Notes: generated from the letters alone by a model not told the origin. 64,000 nucleotides of DNA from Vibrio europaeus (GCF_001695575.1 NZ_LUAX01000004.1:124001-188000); one strand, 5' to 3'. Shown: positions 20,022 through 29,397, counted from the stretch's first letter. Made by a program: numbers and translations.

Positions 20022-21206
20022 ATGCTTACCCCATCTCCATATGGCTGGATTTCCCAGTATTTTGTCGGTTTCTTTTTCGCTTATGGTGTTTATCTACCAT
20101 TTTGGGCGTTGTGGTTTGAAGAGCAAGGGGTATCGGCAACAGATATCGGGTTACTGGTCGGTATTGGTTTTGCTACCCGCTGTGTCGCCAATATGGTGCT
20201 AACACCACGTATCCATAAAGTCGAACACTTGATGCCAGCACTACGATGGCTCAGTTTTGCCTCTATTCTTTTTGTTGGTTTCCACTTCTTTACTGGTGGT
20301 AGCTTCTGGTTAATGGCACTGGCGACTGTGTTGTTCAATCTGTGCTGCGGTCCCATTGTTCCCTTGTCTGATGCCATGGCGAACTACTATTCACGTTTGC
20401 AAATGTTGGATTATGGCCGTACCCGTTTGTGGGGTTCGATTGCCTTTATTGCGGGTTCTACGGTTGTTGGCTTCTTAGTTGCGCAGTATGGCAGTGACAT
20501 GATTATCTTCACCGCGCTTGCTGGTGTGGTTGTGGCATTAATATTCTCAATGCGTAGTATCAATCCCATGCCAGTAACGACAGAAGATGAAGATACTGAA
20601 CGGCCTAAGTTGACAGAGTTGCTGCGTGAACTTCCAGTGGTTAAGTTCCTGATTTTGGTTTCTCTTATTCAAGGTAGTCACGCTGCGTATTACAGCTTCA
20701 GTTCGATTTATTGGAAAGAGGCTGGCTACTCGGAAGACATCATCGGTTATCTCTGGAGCTTAGGTGTCGTGGCTGAGGTAGCGATTTTTGCTTTGAGTAA
20801 ACGTCTGTTCTCGGGTTGGACGCTTCGAGCGTTGTTTATGGTCGCCGCACTTGGTGTGGTGGTACGTTGGGGTTTGACTGCTTCCACAACAGCACTAGTG
20901 GCATTGGTGATGATCCAGCTTCTGCACGGCGTGACTTTCGCAATCGCACATATTGCCGCGATTCAATATATCCAACACTCTGAGCAAAGAAAAATGGTCG
21001 CCCTGCAAGCACTATACAATGCGATTCCTTTAGGGGCATTCATCGCTTTGATGACAACGTTAAGTGGCTGGGGCTATGAAAACTGGGGGGCAAACGTCTT
21101 CTGGGCGATGGCCGCTATGGGTATCTTGGCTCTATTTATCAAAGTTGACCCTCAAAAACATCAAGTTAGCGATATGTCGAAAGCGGAGCCTAATGCACAG
21201 AATTAA
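20022..21206 (+). CDS. MFS transporter, HcaT-like
   Basis: 394 residues with about twelve hydrophobic segments. It starts MLTPSPYGWISQYFVGFFFA and contains RTRLWGSIAFI, a loop typical of the 3-phenylpropionate (HcaT) and LacY-related branch. The substrate is not known. Two ATGs are adjacent (20019 and 20022); the second has better spacing from GAGG. It lies between the DUF294 gene and crbS, so a link to carbon-source uptake is possible. Confidence 0.82.
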   Translation: MLTPSPYGWISQYFVGFFFAYGVYLPFWALWFEEQGVSATDIGLLVGIGFATRCVANMVLTPRIHKVEHLMPALRWLSFASILFVGFHFFTGGSFWLMALATVLFNLCCGPIVPLSDAMANYYSRLQMLDYGRTRLWGSIAFIAGSTVVGFLVAQYGSDMIIFTALAGVVVALIFSMRSINPMPVTTEDEDTERPKLTELLRELPVVKFLILVSLIQGSHAAYYSFSSIYWKEAGYSEDIIGYLWSLGVVAEVAIFALSKRLFSGWTLRALFMVAALGVVVRWGLTASTTALVALVMIQLLHGVTFAIAHIAAIQYIQHSEQRKMVALQALYNAIPLGAFIALMTTLSGWGYENWGANVFWAMAAMGILALFIKVDPQKHQVSDMSKAEPNAQN

Positions 21207-21247
21207 GCCTAGCTGATTGAGTTGATAGCATATCCTTAGTTAAATGA

Positions 21248-21275
21248 AACCTCTCCAATATGGAGAGGTTTTTTG
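21248..21275 (+). terminator. Terminator after the MFS gene
   Basis: AACCTCTCCA stem with its complement around AT, followed by six T residues, 42 bases past the stop and 25 bases before the crbS start. Confidence 0.88.
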
Positions 21276-21299
21276 TTTGGCGCATGATAAGGATATCTG

Positions 21300-24200
21300 A
21301 TGCAAGGCTGGCTAGTGATCACCGTATCACTGATGTATCTCGGACTACTGTTCCTCATTGCTTGGTATGGCGATAAACAGCATAACTGGTTGGCAAAATG
21401 GCGACCTTGGGTGTACAGCCTATCTATCGCAGTGTACTGCACCTCGTGGACATTTTATGGGACCGTCGGGCAGGCAAGTAACAATCCTTGGGCCTTTCTG
21501 CCTATCTATATTGCTCCAATACTCGTTTTTACGCTTGGCTGGCGAATTCTGGCTCGGTTGATTATTACCGCCAAACGAGAGCACATTACCTCTATTGCTG
21601 ACTTTATCGCTGCGCGTTATGGCAAATCACAAGGTTTAGCGGTGGTCGTTACCTTGATCGCGGTAGCCGGTATTTTGCCTTACATCGCCCTGCAATTGCG
21701 CGGTATTACTATGGGGTTAGAGATCATTTCGCCTGAACTTCCGCGAAGTTTCGAAGGCTCAAGCCTTGATGTGTCTTGGTTCGTGGTTGGGGCATTGGCC
21801 ATTTTTACCATGCTGTTTGGTACTCGCCATATTGATAATACTGAGCATCATCGTGGCATGATGATGGCGATTGCGTTTGAATCTATTATCAAGCTGGTGG
21901 CGTTTCTTGCCGTTGGTCTGTTTATTCTGTTCTTGGCGCTTAATCGCAATGATGTCGAGCTAGCACAGATTGCGCGTCAGACCTACCAATCGCCGAACGT
22001 ACCGACCCTAATCATTCATACCGTGCTAACCATGTTGGCGATTGTCTGTCTGCCGCGTCAGTTTCATACCATGGTGGTAGAGAATGAACGCGCGCAAGAC
22101 CTGCATACCGCGCGTTGGCTTTTTCCCCTATATCTGATTTTGATGGGCATCTTTGTCTTGCCGATTGCTTGGGTTGGACAATCTATGCTGACCGACGCTA
22201 GTCCAGATACCTATGTAATTAGCTTACCTATGGCGGTTGGCGCGCAGGATATTGCCTTGCTCGCTTTCCTTGGCGGTACGTCTGCGGCCAGTGGGATGGT
22301 GATTGTTTCAACCATCGCTTTGGCTATCATGGTCTCCAATGATTTAGTCATGCCATTGCTATTGCGCCGAATGCGACTCTCGCAGCGCAATCATCGTCAC
22401 TTCTCTGGTTTGTTACTGATTATCCGCCGTGGGCTAATACTGTTGCTACTGCTTGGAGCTTGGGGCTTTTATCAAGCTCTGGGTAACATCCATTCCCTTT
22501 CTGCGATAGGTTTCCTCTCCTTTGCGGCTATCACCCAGTTTGCCCCCGCTTTGATAGGTGGCATGTATTGGCGTCAGGGAAACCGCAAAGGGGTATACGT
22601 TGGTTTGGCGGTAGGTTTTACCTTATGGCTGATTACCTTAATGAGCCAAACCGATATGTTGGCGGGCAGCGCGCAAGACAACTTCCTATTGTGGATGATT
22701 ACTCCGCCTGAATGGCTGCAAAACCTCAATGTCAAAAATTCTGACTGGGGCATAGTACTCAGTGTGGCGTTGAATACGCTTTGTTATGTTGTTGTTTCGC
22801 TGCTCACTCGTGCCAGTCTAAGTGAGCGCTTACAGTCGGCTTCGTTTGTCGGGACGCCTCTACCTGAAAGTGAAAACATGAGCTTGTATCAAAGCCGTGT
22901 CACTGTGGGTGAGTTAGAGATGCTGGCGTCGCGTTTCGTTGGAAGGCAACGGGTGCGAAGTGCATTCAGGCAATATTGGCAACAGCAAAGAGAAACTTTA
23001 CTGCCCAATCAACAAGCGCCTTCTACTCTAATTCGCCATACAGAAAGGGTGTTGGCCGGCGTTTTTGGTGCCTCATCGGCTAAGTTAGTCCTTACTTCCG
23101 CGCTGCAAGGAAGAAACATGCAGCTTGAAGAGGTCGCTACTATTGTTGATGAAGCTTCAGAGCTGTATGACTTTAGCCGAGGACTACTGCAAGGGGCGAT
23201 TGAGCATATCGGTCAAGGTATTGCAGTGGTTGATAAGCAGCTTCGCTTAGTCGCATGGAATCAGCGTTATCTAGAATTATTTACCTTCCCAGCAGGCTTA
23301 ATTCAAGTTGGAAGACCGATTGCCGATGTAATTCGCCACAATGCTGAGTGCGGATTGTGTGGTCCGGGTGACCCTGAGGAGCATGTGCGGCGACGGGTTT
23401 ATCACCTTGAACAAGGGACGCGTCATACTTCTTCGCGTGTGCGACCTGATGGGCGGGTGATAGAAGTGCAGGGTAACCCTATGCCTGGTGGTGGATTTGT
23501 GATGAGCTTTACCGATATCACCGTCTTTCGCGATGCCGAACAAGCACTAAAAGAGGCAAATGAAACCCTTGAAGAGCGCGTCCAAGAGCGTACTCAAGAG
23601 CTAGAGCAACTGAACAAAAAGTTGGTCTCAGCCACTCAACGCTCTGAACATGAGTCTCAATCCAAATCGCGCTTTTTGGCGGCCGTAAGCCATGACTTAA
23701 TGCAGCCTCTCAATGCTGCTCGTCTGTTTGCCTCATCTTTGTCTGAAGTGGCAAAAGAGCCTGAAACCCAGCAGCTTTCCAAACATATTGAAAGTGCCTT
23801 AGGGGCGGCGGAAGATTTGATTGGTGATTTACTGGATATCTCACGTCTAGAATCTGGCAAGCTAGATATCAATGTGCATGGTTTTGCGATTAACGATGTT
23901 TTATCTAACCTCAATGCTGAATTTAGTGCGCTTGCTAAGCAGCAAGGTATTGAGTTCACCATGATTCCAAGTCAGCTATTGGTTCAATCTGACCCGAAAC
24001 TCTTACGTCGTGTGGTTCAGAATTTCTTAACTAACGCTTTCCGCTATAGCCCAAAAGGTAAAGTGGCTCTCGGTGTGAGACGAGTGGGAGGCCAAGCACG
24101 CATCGATGTGTGGGACAATGGAATGGGCATTGATGAGGACAAGCAGCAAGAGATATTTGAAGAGTTTAACCGCGGGACTCAAGTCCGTTCTGATCAGGGT

Positions 24201-24728
24201 TTAGGGCTTGGACTCGCGATTTCGAAAGGGATCGCTCATGTACTCGGTCACCAAATCACTATGCGTTCATGGCCGGGTAAAGGCAGTGTGTTCTCGATTA
24301 CGCTCGCGCGCAGCGAAAAAGCTCTTGAGCCTGTAAAAGCTGAACCTGCAAGCTCTACTTCAGACTTGAGTCATTTGAAAGTTCTGTGTGTGGATAACGA
24401 AACCGATATTTTGGTAGGTATGGAAACCTTGCTCGGCCGATGGGGGTGCGACGTACGTACCGCAGTAGATCTAGTTAATAGCTTACAGGCAATAGAAGAA
24501 ACCTGGGTGCCGGATGTGATCTTGTCTGACTATCGACTCGACAATGGACGCACCGGATTAGAAGTGCTTCAGCAATGTCGCCTGCGTTTAGGTGATAGCT
24601 TTATCGGCGTCATTATTAGTGCCGATCGCACGGACGATATGCTAGATGGTATCAAGTCGAATGGATTTAGCTTTATTCCCAAGCCAGTTAAACCGCTAAA
24701 ACTCAGGGCGGTTTTGAATAGGGTATAG
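21300..24728 (+). CDS. crbS: Hybrid sensor kinase fused to a sodium/solute symporter, CrbS type
   Basis: 1142 residues. Residues ~1-480 are a 12-13 segment sodium:solute symporter-like domain (SSS family). A linker leads to a PAS domain at ~630-745 (HIGQGIAVVDKQLRLVAWNQ) and a coiled coil (EANETLEERVQERTQELEQL). The HisKA domain has phospho-accepting His798 in AVSHDLMQPLN, followed by an ATPase with DNGMGID and GLGLGLAI. The C-terminal receiver domain has Asp1077 in ILSDYRLD. In Vibrio cholerae, CrbS with CrbR activates acs and acetate uptake. Whether the symporter domain transports acetate or only senses is not settled by sequence. Confidence 0.92.
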   Translation: MQGWLVITVSLMYLGLLFLIAWYGDKQHNWLAKWRPWVYSLSIAVYCTSWTFYGTVGQASNNPWAFLPIYIAPILVFTLGWRILARLIITAKREHITSIADFIAARYGKSQGLAVVVTLIAVAGILPYIALQLRGITMGLEIISPELPRSFEGSSLDVSWFVVGALAIFTMLFGTRHIDNTEHHRGMMMAIAFESIIKLVAFLAVGLFILFLALNRNDVELAQIARQTYQSPNVPTLIIHTVLTMLAIVCLPRQFHTMVVENERAQDLHTARWLFPLYLILMGIFVLPIAWVGQSMLTDASPDTYVISLPMAVGAQDIALLAFLGGTSAASGMVIVSTIALAIMVSNDLVMPLLLRRMRLSQRNHRHFSGLLLIIRRGLILLLLLGAWGFYQALGNIHSLSAIGFLSFAAITQFAPALIGGMYWRQGNRKGVYVGLAVGFTLWLITLMSQTDMLAGSAQDNFLLWMITPPEWLQNLNVKNSDWGIVLSVALNTLCYVVVSLLTRASLSERLQSASFVGTPLPESENMSLYQSRVTVGELEMLASRFVGRQRVRSAFRQYWQQQRETLLPNQQAPSTLIRHTERVLAGVFGASSAKLVLTSALQGRNMQLEEVATIVDEASELYDFSRGLLQGAIEHIGQGIAVVDKQLRLVAWNQRYLELFTFPAGLIQVGRPIADVIRHNAECGLCGPGDPEEHVRRRVYHLEQGTRHTSSRVRPDGRVIEVQGNPMPGGGFVMSFTDITVFRDAEQALKEANETLEERVQERTQELEQLNKKLVSATQRSEHESQSKSRFLAAVSHDLMQPLNAARLFASSLSEVAKEPETQQLSKHIESALGAAEDLIGDLLDISRLESGKLDINVHGFAINDVLSNLNAEFSALAKQQGIEFTMIPSQLLVQSDPKLLRRVVQNFLTNAFRYSPKGKVALGVRRVGGQARIDVWDNGMGIDEDKQQEIFEEFNRGTQVRSDQGLGLGLAISKGIAHVLGHQITMRSWPGKGSVFSITLARSEKALEPVKAEPASSTSDLSHLKVLCVDNETDILVGMETLLGRWGCDVRTAVDLVNSLQAIEETWVPDVILSDYRLDNGRTGLEVLQQCRLRLGDSFIGVIISADRTDDMLDGIKSNGFSFIPKPVKPLKLRAVLNRV

Positions 24729-24740
24729 AGGAGTGAGAGT

Positions 24741-24937
24741 TGGGAACGGGCTGCGCCCTATGGAAGGTTGGATCGCTACGCTGCTGGATAACGGGATCGG
24801 GCTTCGCCCTTCTAGAAAGCTAGAGTTGAACTCTCAACCACTGCGGAGAACTTTAGTTATCCAGTTATCGTAAGGCAAAGTCCTTTCCCGTATCCAACGA
24901 AAAAGGGTTGACGCAAAAGGTCAACCCTGAAAAATTT
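24741..24937. repeat. Dispersed hairpin-rich repeat downstream of crbS (copy A)
   Basis: Bases 24770-24868 match 37980-38078 at 97 of 99 positions. The left flank holds GAACGGGCTGCGCCCTA, identical to 52835-52851. The right part holds one TTATCCAG unit and the AGGGTTGAC hairpin, then the CTCCAGCT array. It has no coding potential that I can see. Confidence 0.92.
24904..24928 (-). terminator. Terminator for the membrane-anchored hypothetical gene
   Basis: Stem AGGGTTGAC/GTCAACCCT around GCAAAAG. On the minus strand a T run follows. It belongs to the dispersed repeat and may be recruited as a terminator. Confidence 0.75.
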
Positions 24938-24993
24938 CTCCAGCTCTCCAGCTCTCCAGCTCTCCAGCTCTCCAGCTCTCCAGCTCTCCAGCT
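24938..24993. repeat. 8-bp tandem array, seven copies of CTCCAGCT
   Basis: Seven exact copies end inside the stop codon of the adjacent minus-strand gene. Two copies of the same unit appear at about 38201-38216 in the other copy of the dispersed repeat. Both 8-mers in the window share the core TCCAG. Confidence 0.92.
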
Positions 24994-25474
24994 ACTCCGT
25001 AAACAAAGTCTCGTATTTAACGAATGCAGTTTGAGTTTCGCCGTAATACAGCGTGCCTTCAGATTGAATAGCCACTCGTAGTAAGCTTTCAGCGGATGTT
25101 GGTTTAGCTATAGAAATTGCCCAGTGCTGACCAGTACTGTCTGTTGGCTGCATATCTAACGGTTGAGCGCTCTGATCTTGGCTATCGACAATGGATAGCT
25201 TTACACCTTCTAAAGGGAAAGCGGCCTTCAATGATAAATCTAAGCCGTTTGCGGTTAACTTCTCAGAACGAAACTGCACTTTAAAGTCGCCGTTGGTCAT
25301 ATCACACAGTCCGCTGGTGTAGCGGCAGTTAGACTTGGCGGCTAACTTATAGGTTTCGCCTTCTTTCGCGGCATGAGGCTTTTCACTCAGCGCCATATCT
25401 GTACCAAAGTAGGCAATCAGAGAAAGAATTGGGGCAATCAATAATGCGATTAGAAAGTGCTTATTTTTGAACAT
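24992..25474 (-). CDS. Membrane-anchored hypothetical protein
   Basis: 160 residues from MFKNKHFLIALL. One hydrophobic segment at ~6-24 suggests an inner-membrane anchor, with the rest in the periplasm. Cys50 and Cys57 (SNCRYTSGLCDM) could form a disulfide. I recognise no domain; the C-terminal half looks like beta strands. AGGA precedes this ATG at good spacing, so the ATG six codons earlier is less likely. Its place between crbS and actP suggests a link to the acetate locus, but there is no direct evidence. Confidence 0.7.
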   Translation of the reverse strand: MFKNKHFLIALLIAPILSLIAYFGTDMALSEKPHAAKEGETYKLAAKSNCRYTSGLCDMTNGDFKVQFRSEKLTANGLDLSLKAAFPLEGVKLSIVDSQDQSAQPLDMQPTDSTGQHWAISIAKPTSAESLLRVAIQSEGTLYYGETQTAFVKYETLFTE

Positions 25475-25528
25475 CTTGCGTCCTGGCTTCAACGTTAAAA
25501 GGCTAAGTTAACTCAATTTAGCGAATAA

Positions 25529-25550
25529 AAAAGCCCCCGAGGGGGCTTTT
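25529..25550. terminator. Terminator between the hypothetical gene and actP
   Basis: AAAAGCCCCC/GGGGGCTTTT inverted repeat around GA, with A and T runs on the two sides. It should end the actP transcript (minus strand) and could also stop plus-strand read-through. Confidence 0.9.
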
Positions 25551-25567
25551 GTGGCTTAGGTATTATT

Positions 25568-27295
25568 TTAGTGGTCTACTGCACCGCCAGCACCTGCTGG
25601 TACACGTACGTGCTCAACCAAGTCTTTCACTTCTTGTGGTGTTTCTGCTGTTACTTTCGATACAGCGAACGCTACGATGAAGTTAAATAGAGCACCAATT
25701 GCACCGAATGCGTTTGGCTCAATGCCTAGGAACCAGTTGCTACCCCAGCTTTCTAGGTATTTCCAGTCAGCAACGAATAGGATGCCTTTGTGTTGGAATA
25801 CGTAGAATAGCGTGATGCTGATACCAGCAATCATACCTGCGATTGCGCCTTCCTTGTTGATGCCTTTACTGAAGATTCCCATCATCAGCGCAGGGAAGAT
25901 GGAGGAAGCTGCGAGGCCAAAGGCCAGTGCTACTGTACCTGCTGCAAAGCCTGGCGGGTTGAGACCGAGGTAGCCTGCCACCGCAATCGCCACCGCCATG
26001 GAAATCCGACTGGCGAGTAGCTCTTTCTTCTCGGAGATATTCGGATTGATGACGCCTTTGATTAAATCATGGGATATCGCAGAGGATATCGCGAGCAATA
26101 GACCTGCCGCTGTTGACAGTGCTGCAGCCAAACCACCTGCTGCCACCAAAGCAATAACCCAGTTTGGAAGCTTAGCAATCTCAGGGTTAGCCAGTACCAT
26201 GATGTCACGGTCAACTTTCAGCTCGTTAGTTGCTGGGTTTGAGGTGTACTCAATCAGGCCATCGCCGTTCTTATCATCAAAGCCTAGTAGACCTGTTTTC
26301 TCCCAGTTTTTGAACCAGTCAGGACGCTCATCATAAGCAAGGTGCTGACCTGGTGCTGGGTTGACGGTATCCATTAGGTTTAGACGAGCCATCGCTGATA
26401 CTGCTGGTGCAGTAGTGTATAGAATAGCGATGAAGATAAGTGCCCAACCTGCTGAAGTACGTGCATCACGAACTTTCGGTACAGTGAAGAAACGGATGAT
26501 TACGTGTGGTAGACCCGCAGTACCGATCATTAGTGACATAGTGTAAACAAACATGTTTAACGTATCACCACGGACTTGGGTGGTATATTCACTAAACCCG
26601 AGTTCGGTGACCACTTGGTCGAGCCTATCGAGTAGATAGACATCGGTGCCTTGTATGGTACTCCCTAAGCCAATTTGAGGAAGAGGGTGACCAGTTAGTT
26701 GCAGAGAGATAAAGATTGCAGGGATAGTGTAAGCTAAAATGAGTACGCAATATTGAGCAATCTGCGTGTAAGTAATCCCTTTCATGCCACCCATTACAGC
26801 GTACATGAATACGATACACATACCGATCAGTAGGCCGGTAGAGTAGTCAACTTCAAGGAAACGACCGAACGCAACACCAACGCCTTTCATCTGACCGATT
26901 ACATAAGTGACCGACGCGATGATAAGACAGACAACTGCTACGATACGTGCTGCGTTTGAGTAGAAACGCTCACCTACGAACTCTGGTACAGTAAACTTGC
27001 CGAACTTACGTAGGTAAGGTGCAAGTAGTAGTGCGAGAAGTACGTAACCGCCAGTCCAACCCATAAGGAATACGGAGCCGCCGTAACCCATAAAGGCAAT
27101 TAGACCTGCCATAGAGATAAATGATGCGGCTGACATCCAGTCTGCTGCGGTTGCCATACCGTTGGCGATTGGGTTTACACCACCGCCTGCAACATAAAAC
27201 TCTTTAGTTGACCCAGCACGTGCCCAAATCGCAATACCTATGTAAAGGATAAAGGTCGCACCAACAACGAGGTAAGTGATAGTTTTCAAATCCAT
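25568..27295 (-). CDS. actP: Cation/acetate symporter
   Basis: 575 residues with about 13 hydrophobic segments. It contains the sodium:solute symporter features GMATAADWMSAASFISMAGL and SAAISHDLIKG-type sequence (SISSAISHDLIKGVINP region). ActP brings in acetate and related short acids with sodium. A small DUF4212 subunit gene lies 12 bases upstream. The expected regulators CrbS and CrbR are encoded on either side, consistent with an acetate scavenging locus. Confidence 0.93.
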   Translation of the reverse strand: MDLKTITYLVVGATFILYIGIAIWARAGSTKEFYVAGGGVNPIANGMATAADWMSAASFISMAGLIAFMGYGGSVFLMGWTGGYVLLALLLAPYLRKFGKFTVPEFVGERFYSNAARIVAVVCLIIASVTYVIGQMKGVGVAFGRFLEVDYSTGLLIGMCIVFMYAVMGGMKGITYTQIAQYCVLILAYTIPAIFISLQLTGHPLPQIGLGSTIQGTDVYLLDRLDQVVTELGFSEYTTQVRGDTLNMFVYTMSLMIGTAGLPHVIIRFFTVPKVRDARTSAGWALIFIAILYTTAPAVSAMARLNLMDTVNPAPGQHLAYDERPDWFKNWEKTGLLGFDDKNGDGLIEYTSNPATNELKVDRDIMVLANPEIAKLPNWVIALVAAGGLAAALSTAAGLLLAISSAISHDLIKGVINPNISEKKELLASRISMAVAIAVAGYLGLNPPGFAAGTVALAFGLAASSIFPALMMGIFSKGINKEGAIAGMIAGISITLFYVFQHKGILFVADWKYLESWGSNWFLGIEPNAFGAIGALFNFIVAFAVSKVTAETPQEVKDLVEHVRVPAGAGGAVDH

Positions 27296-27307
27296 CTGAG
27301 TTACTCC

Positions 27308-27571
27308 TTACTCATCTACGCCGAATTCACGGTCGATTTGGCGCATTTTCCACGCGTAGTAGAAAATAATACCCAGGAAGGCATAGATAGAGCCTTGTTG
27401 AGCAAACCAGAAACCAAGCTTGTACCCGCCTAGTTGAAATTGATTGAGTTCATCTACAAATAAAATGCCGCAGCCGAAAGAAACGACAAACCAGATAACC
27501 ATAAGGCTAATCATCAGTTTTACGTTCTTATCCCAGTAGGCTTTGGCTTTATCCTGACTTTCAAACGCCAT
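27308..27571 (-). CDS. DUF4212 small subunit of a sodium/solute symporter
   Basis: 87 residues with two hydrophobic segments (LMISLMVIWFVVSFGCGILFV and a second segment around FLGIIFYYAW). Two-segment DUF4212 proteins are found just upstream of ActP-type symporters in many proteobacteria and are proposed as a small partner subunit. It is 12 bases from actP. The start MAFESQDKAKAYW is well placed. Confidence 0.9.
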   Translation of the reverse strand: MAFESQDKAKAYWDKNVKLMISLMVIWFVVSFGCGILFVDELNQFQLGGYKLGFWFAQQGSIYAFLGIIFYYAWKMRQIDREFGVDE

Positions 27572-27676
27572 TGCCGTCTCCTTACGTGTTCGTTGTTAAT
27601 AAAATGTTTCAATATCTACATTAGCAAGGGTGGGACAAGAACTCTTTTCAACTTTAGTCGCGGTGAGAAAAACAAA

Positions 27677-27699
27677 AAGCGCCTAAAAATAAGGCGCTT
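27677..27699 (-). terminator. Terminator after the MarC-family gene
   Basis: AAGCGCCT/AGGCGCTT-type stem around an A-rich loop. The minus strand continues into TTTTTG. It separates the MarC-family gene from the DUF4212-actP operon. Confidence 0.85.
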
Positions 27700-27787
27700 A
27701 AGGATTAATGATAGATTTTTGTGATGTTAATGGTGTGTTAAATTAGCCTAAAGTCTAACGTTTTATTGTTAGTCTTATCGATTTTCG

Positions 27788-28414
27788 TTATCCGGCGTAG
27801 AAATCTTTGATCCCCATCAGCAGGTTGCTTACTGCTACGGCCGCAAGAATAAGCCCCATCACACGACTGATAATGGCGGCACCGACATTGCCAATCCATT
27901 TTTGAATATGTGTCGCACCCAGAAGTAACAATAGGGTAATAAGTAAAACTGTCACCATGACAGCGGCAGTAATTCCCTGATCGACAATCGCGTACCTGTG
28001 ATTATCCGTCAGCATCACAATCGCCATCATCGCCCCTGGAGAAGCAATAGAGGGAATAGCTAAAGGGTAAACCGCCAAATCAGCGAGATCGGAATGACTC
28101 ACCTCTTCAGAAAGCTTAGTTTCTTGTTCAGGCTTTGATTCGCCAAAAATCATGGTTAGGGCAAACAGTAGTAGTACTAAGCCACCAGCTGCCTGAAACG
28201 CTGGCAGAGGAATCTGCATCGCCTCAAGGAGCAACTGACCTGCAACGAGGAAAAACAGCAGCACACCGGTTGAAATGGCCACGGCTTTTAAAGCGACCAA
28301 ACGGCGCTGCTTGGCAGTGAGATGCTGAGTTTGAGATAGGTAAACAGGGACTGAGCCAATGGGATCGATGACTGCCCACAGGACGACGAATTGAGTAATT
28401 AGAACGCTTAGCAA
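27788..28414 (-). CDS. MarC/UPF0056 family membrane protein (YchE-like)
   Basis: 208 residues with six hydrophobic segments. The DPIGSVPVYLSQT motif near the start and the AIPSIASPGAMMAIV motif in the middle are diagnostic for the MarC family. The function of the family is unresolved. It lies between crbR and the actP operon, all on the minus strand, which may be coincidence or co-regulation. Confidence 0.85.
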   Translation of the reverse strand: MLSVLITQFVVLWAVIDPIGSVPVYLSQTQHLTAKQRRLVALKAVAISTGVLLFFLVAGQLLLEAMQIPLPAFQAAGGLVLLLFALTMIFGESKPEQETKLSEEVSHSDLADLAVYPLAIPSIASPGAMMAIVMLTDNHRYAIVDQGITAAVMVTVLLITLLLLLGATHIQKWIGNVGAAIISRVMGLILAAVAVSNLLMGIKDFYAG

Positions 28415-28519
28415 GAGAAGTACTCCCAGAGTTTGTTGAACAGAGGGGTAAATCAGATTTTTGCCTGATGCCTCAAGTGTAGCAAATTTCTAGGAGTATT
28501 TGTGTCAGAAACTGGTGAG

Positions 28520-29155
28520 TTAAGCTTCTGATTCGAGTTGTTGAAGTAAAATAACTGCTTGAGTGCGATTTTTAACACCTAACTTACGGAATATTGCAGT
28601 CATATGAGCCTTTATCGTTGCTTCTGATACATTTAACTCATAAGCAATCTGCTTATTCAGCAAGCCATCAGATAGCATTCCTAATACTTTATATTGCTGC
28701 GGGGTCAAAGTGGCAATTTTTTCTGCTAAATCATTACAGGCTGCGTTGTTGGTAATGGAACCTTCAGGGAAGAAAGGCTCGCCATTGAGCACCTGATTGA
28801 GAGCACTGACGAGCTCACGCATATCACTGGATTTAGGAATGAAACCAAATGCGCCATGGCTCTTAACTTGAGTCACGACTGACGACTCTTCACTGGCAGA
28901 AACCACTACGATTGGTAAATCGGGATATTCGGCACGTAGTTGAATCAAGCCTGACATACCGTTTGCTCCAGGCATCTTTAAGTCGAGCAGAAGCAGATCG
29001 GGTTCGTCTTCTTTCGCGAGCAGCGTAAGTAGGGCATCTAATGAGTCGGCTTCTAGCAGATTAGCACCACTCACCGCCATATGTACCGATTGGAACAGAG
29101 CATTTCTAAACAGCGGATGATCATCCGCAATGATAATGGTGTAGGTCGAATCCAT
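28520..29155 (-). CDS. crbR: Response regulator, NarL/LuxR type, CrbR
   Basis: 211 residues. The receiver domain has Asp11-Asp12 in IIIADDHP and the phospho-acceptor Asp58 in LLLLDLKMPG. The C-terminal LuxR-type helix-turn-helix (~145-207) contains LSDGLLNKQIAYELNVSEATIKAHM. It is the expected partner of CrbS. In Vibrio cholerae the pair controls acs. The call as CrbR rests on fold, length and location. Confidence 0.88.
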   Translation of the reverse strand: MDSTYTIIIADDHPLFRNALFQSVHMAVSGANLLEADSLDALLTLLAKEDEPDLLLLDLKMPGANGMSGLIQLRAEYPDLPIVVVSASEESSVVTQVKSHGAFGFIPKSSDMRELVSALNQVLNGEPFFPEGSITNNAACNDLAEKIATLTPQQYKVLGMLSDGLLNKQIAYELNVSEATIKAHMTAIFRKLGVKNRTQAVILLQQLESEA

Positions 29156-29275
29156 GACGTTAACTACTTATGACGGTTTAGTTAATAGAATTATTGTCAT
29201 CTTTGCGATTGTGGACAATGTTTATCCGCTAAAAGTCTGAACTGTATCGGGTTTTATTAGCAAAATTGCATATAG

Positions 29276-29345
29276 ATACCAGCCAAAGCAAACAAATGTC
29301 CGCTTACTAAGCAGTTTATAGACATTTGCTCACTTTGGCTGGTAT
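29276..29345. repeat. 25-bp imperfect inverted repeat with nested loop hairpin
   Basis: The arms at 29276-29300 and 29321-29345 match at 22 of 25 positions. The loop contains the small palindrome GCTTACTAAGC. It lies in the 242-base gap between dsbD and crbR, with no T run that would make it a standard terminator. Confidence 0.85.
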
Positions 29346-29397
29346 TTGGTCGCTGACTACAAGAGCGCCAGTAAGTAACTAGCGCTGTTTGAATAGC

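Noticed and set aside
29276..29345. Integron attC site
   Set aside because: No RYYYAAC/GTTRRRY core sites at the ends and no integrase or cassette nearby.
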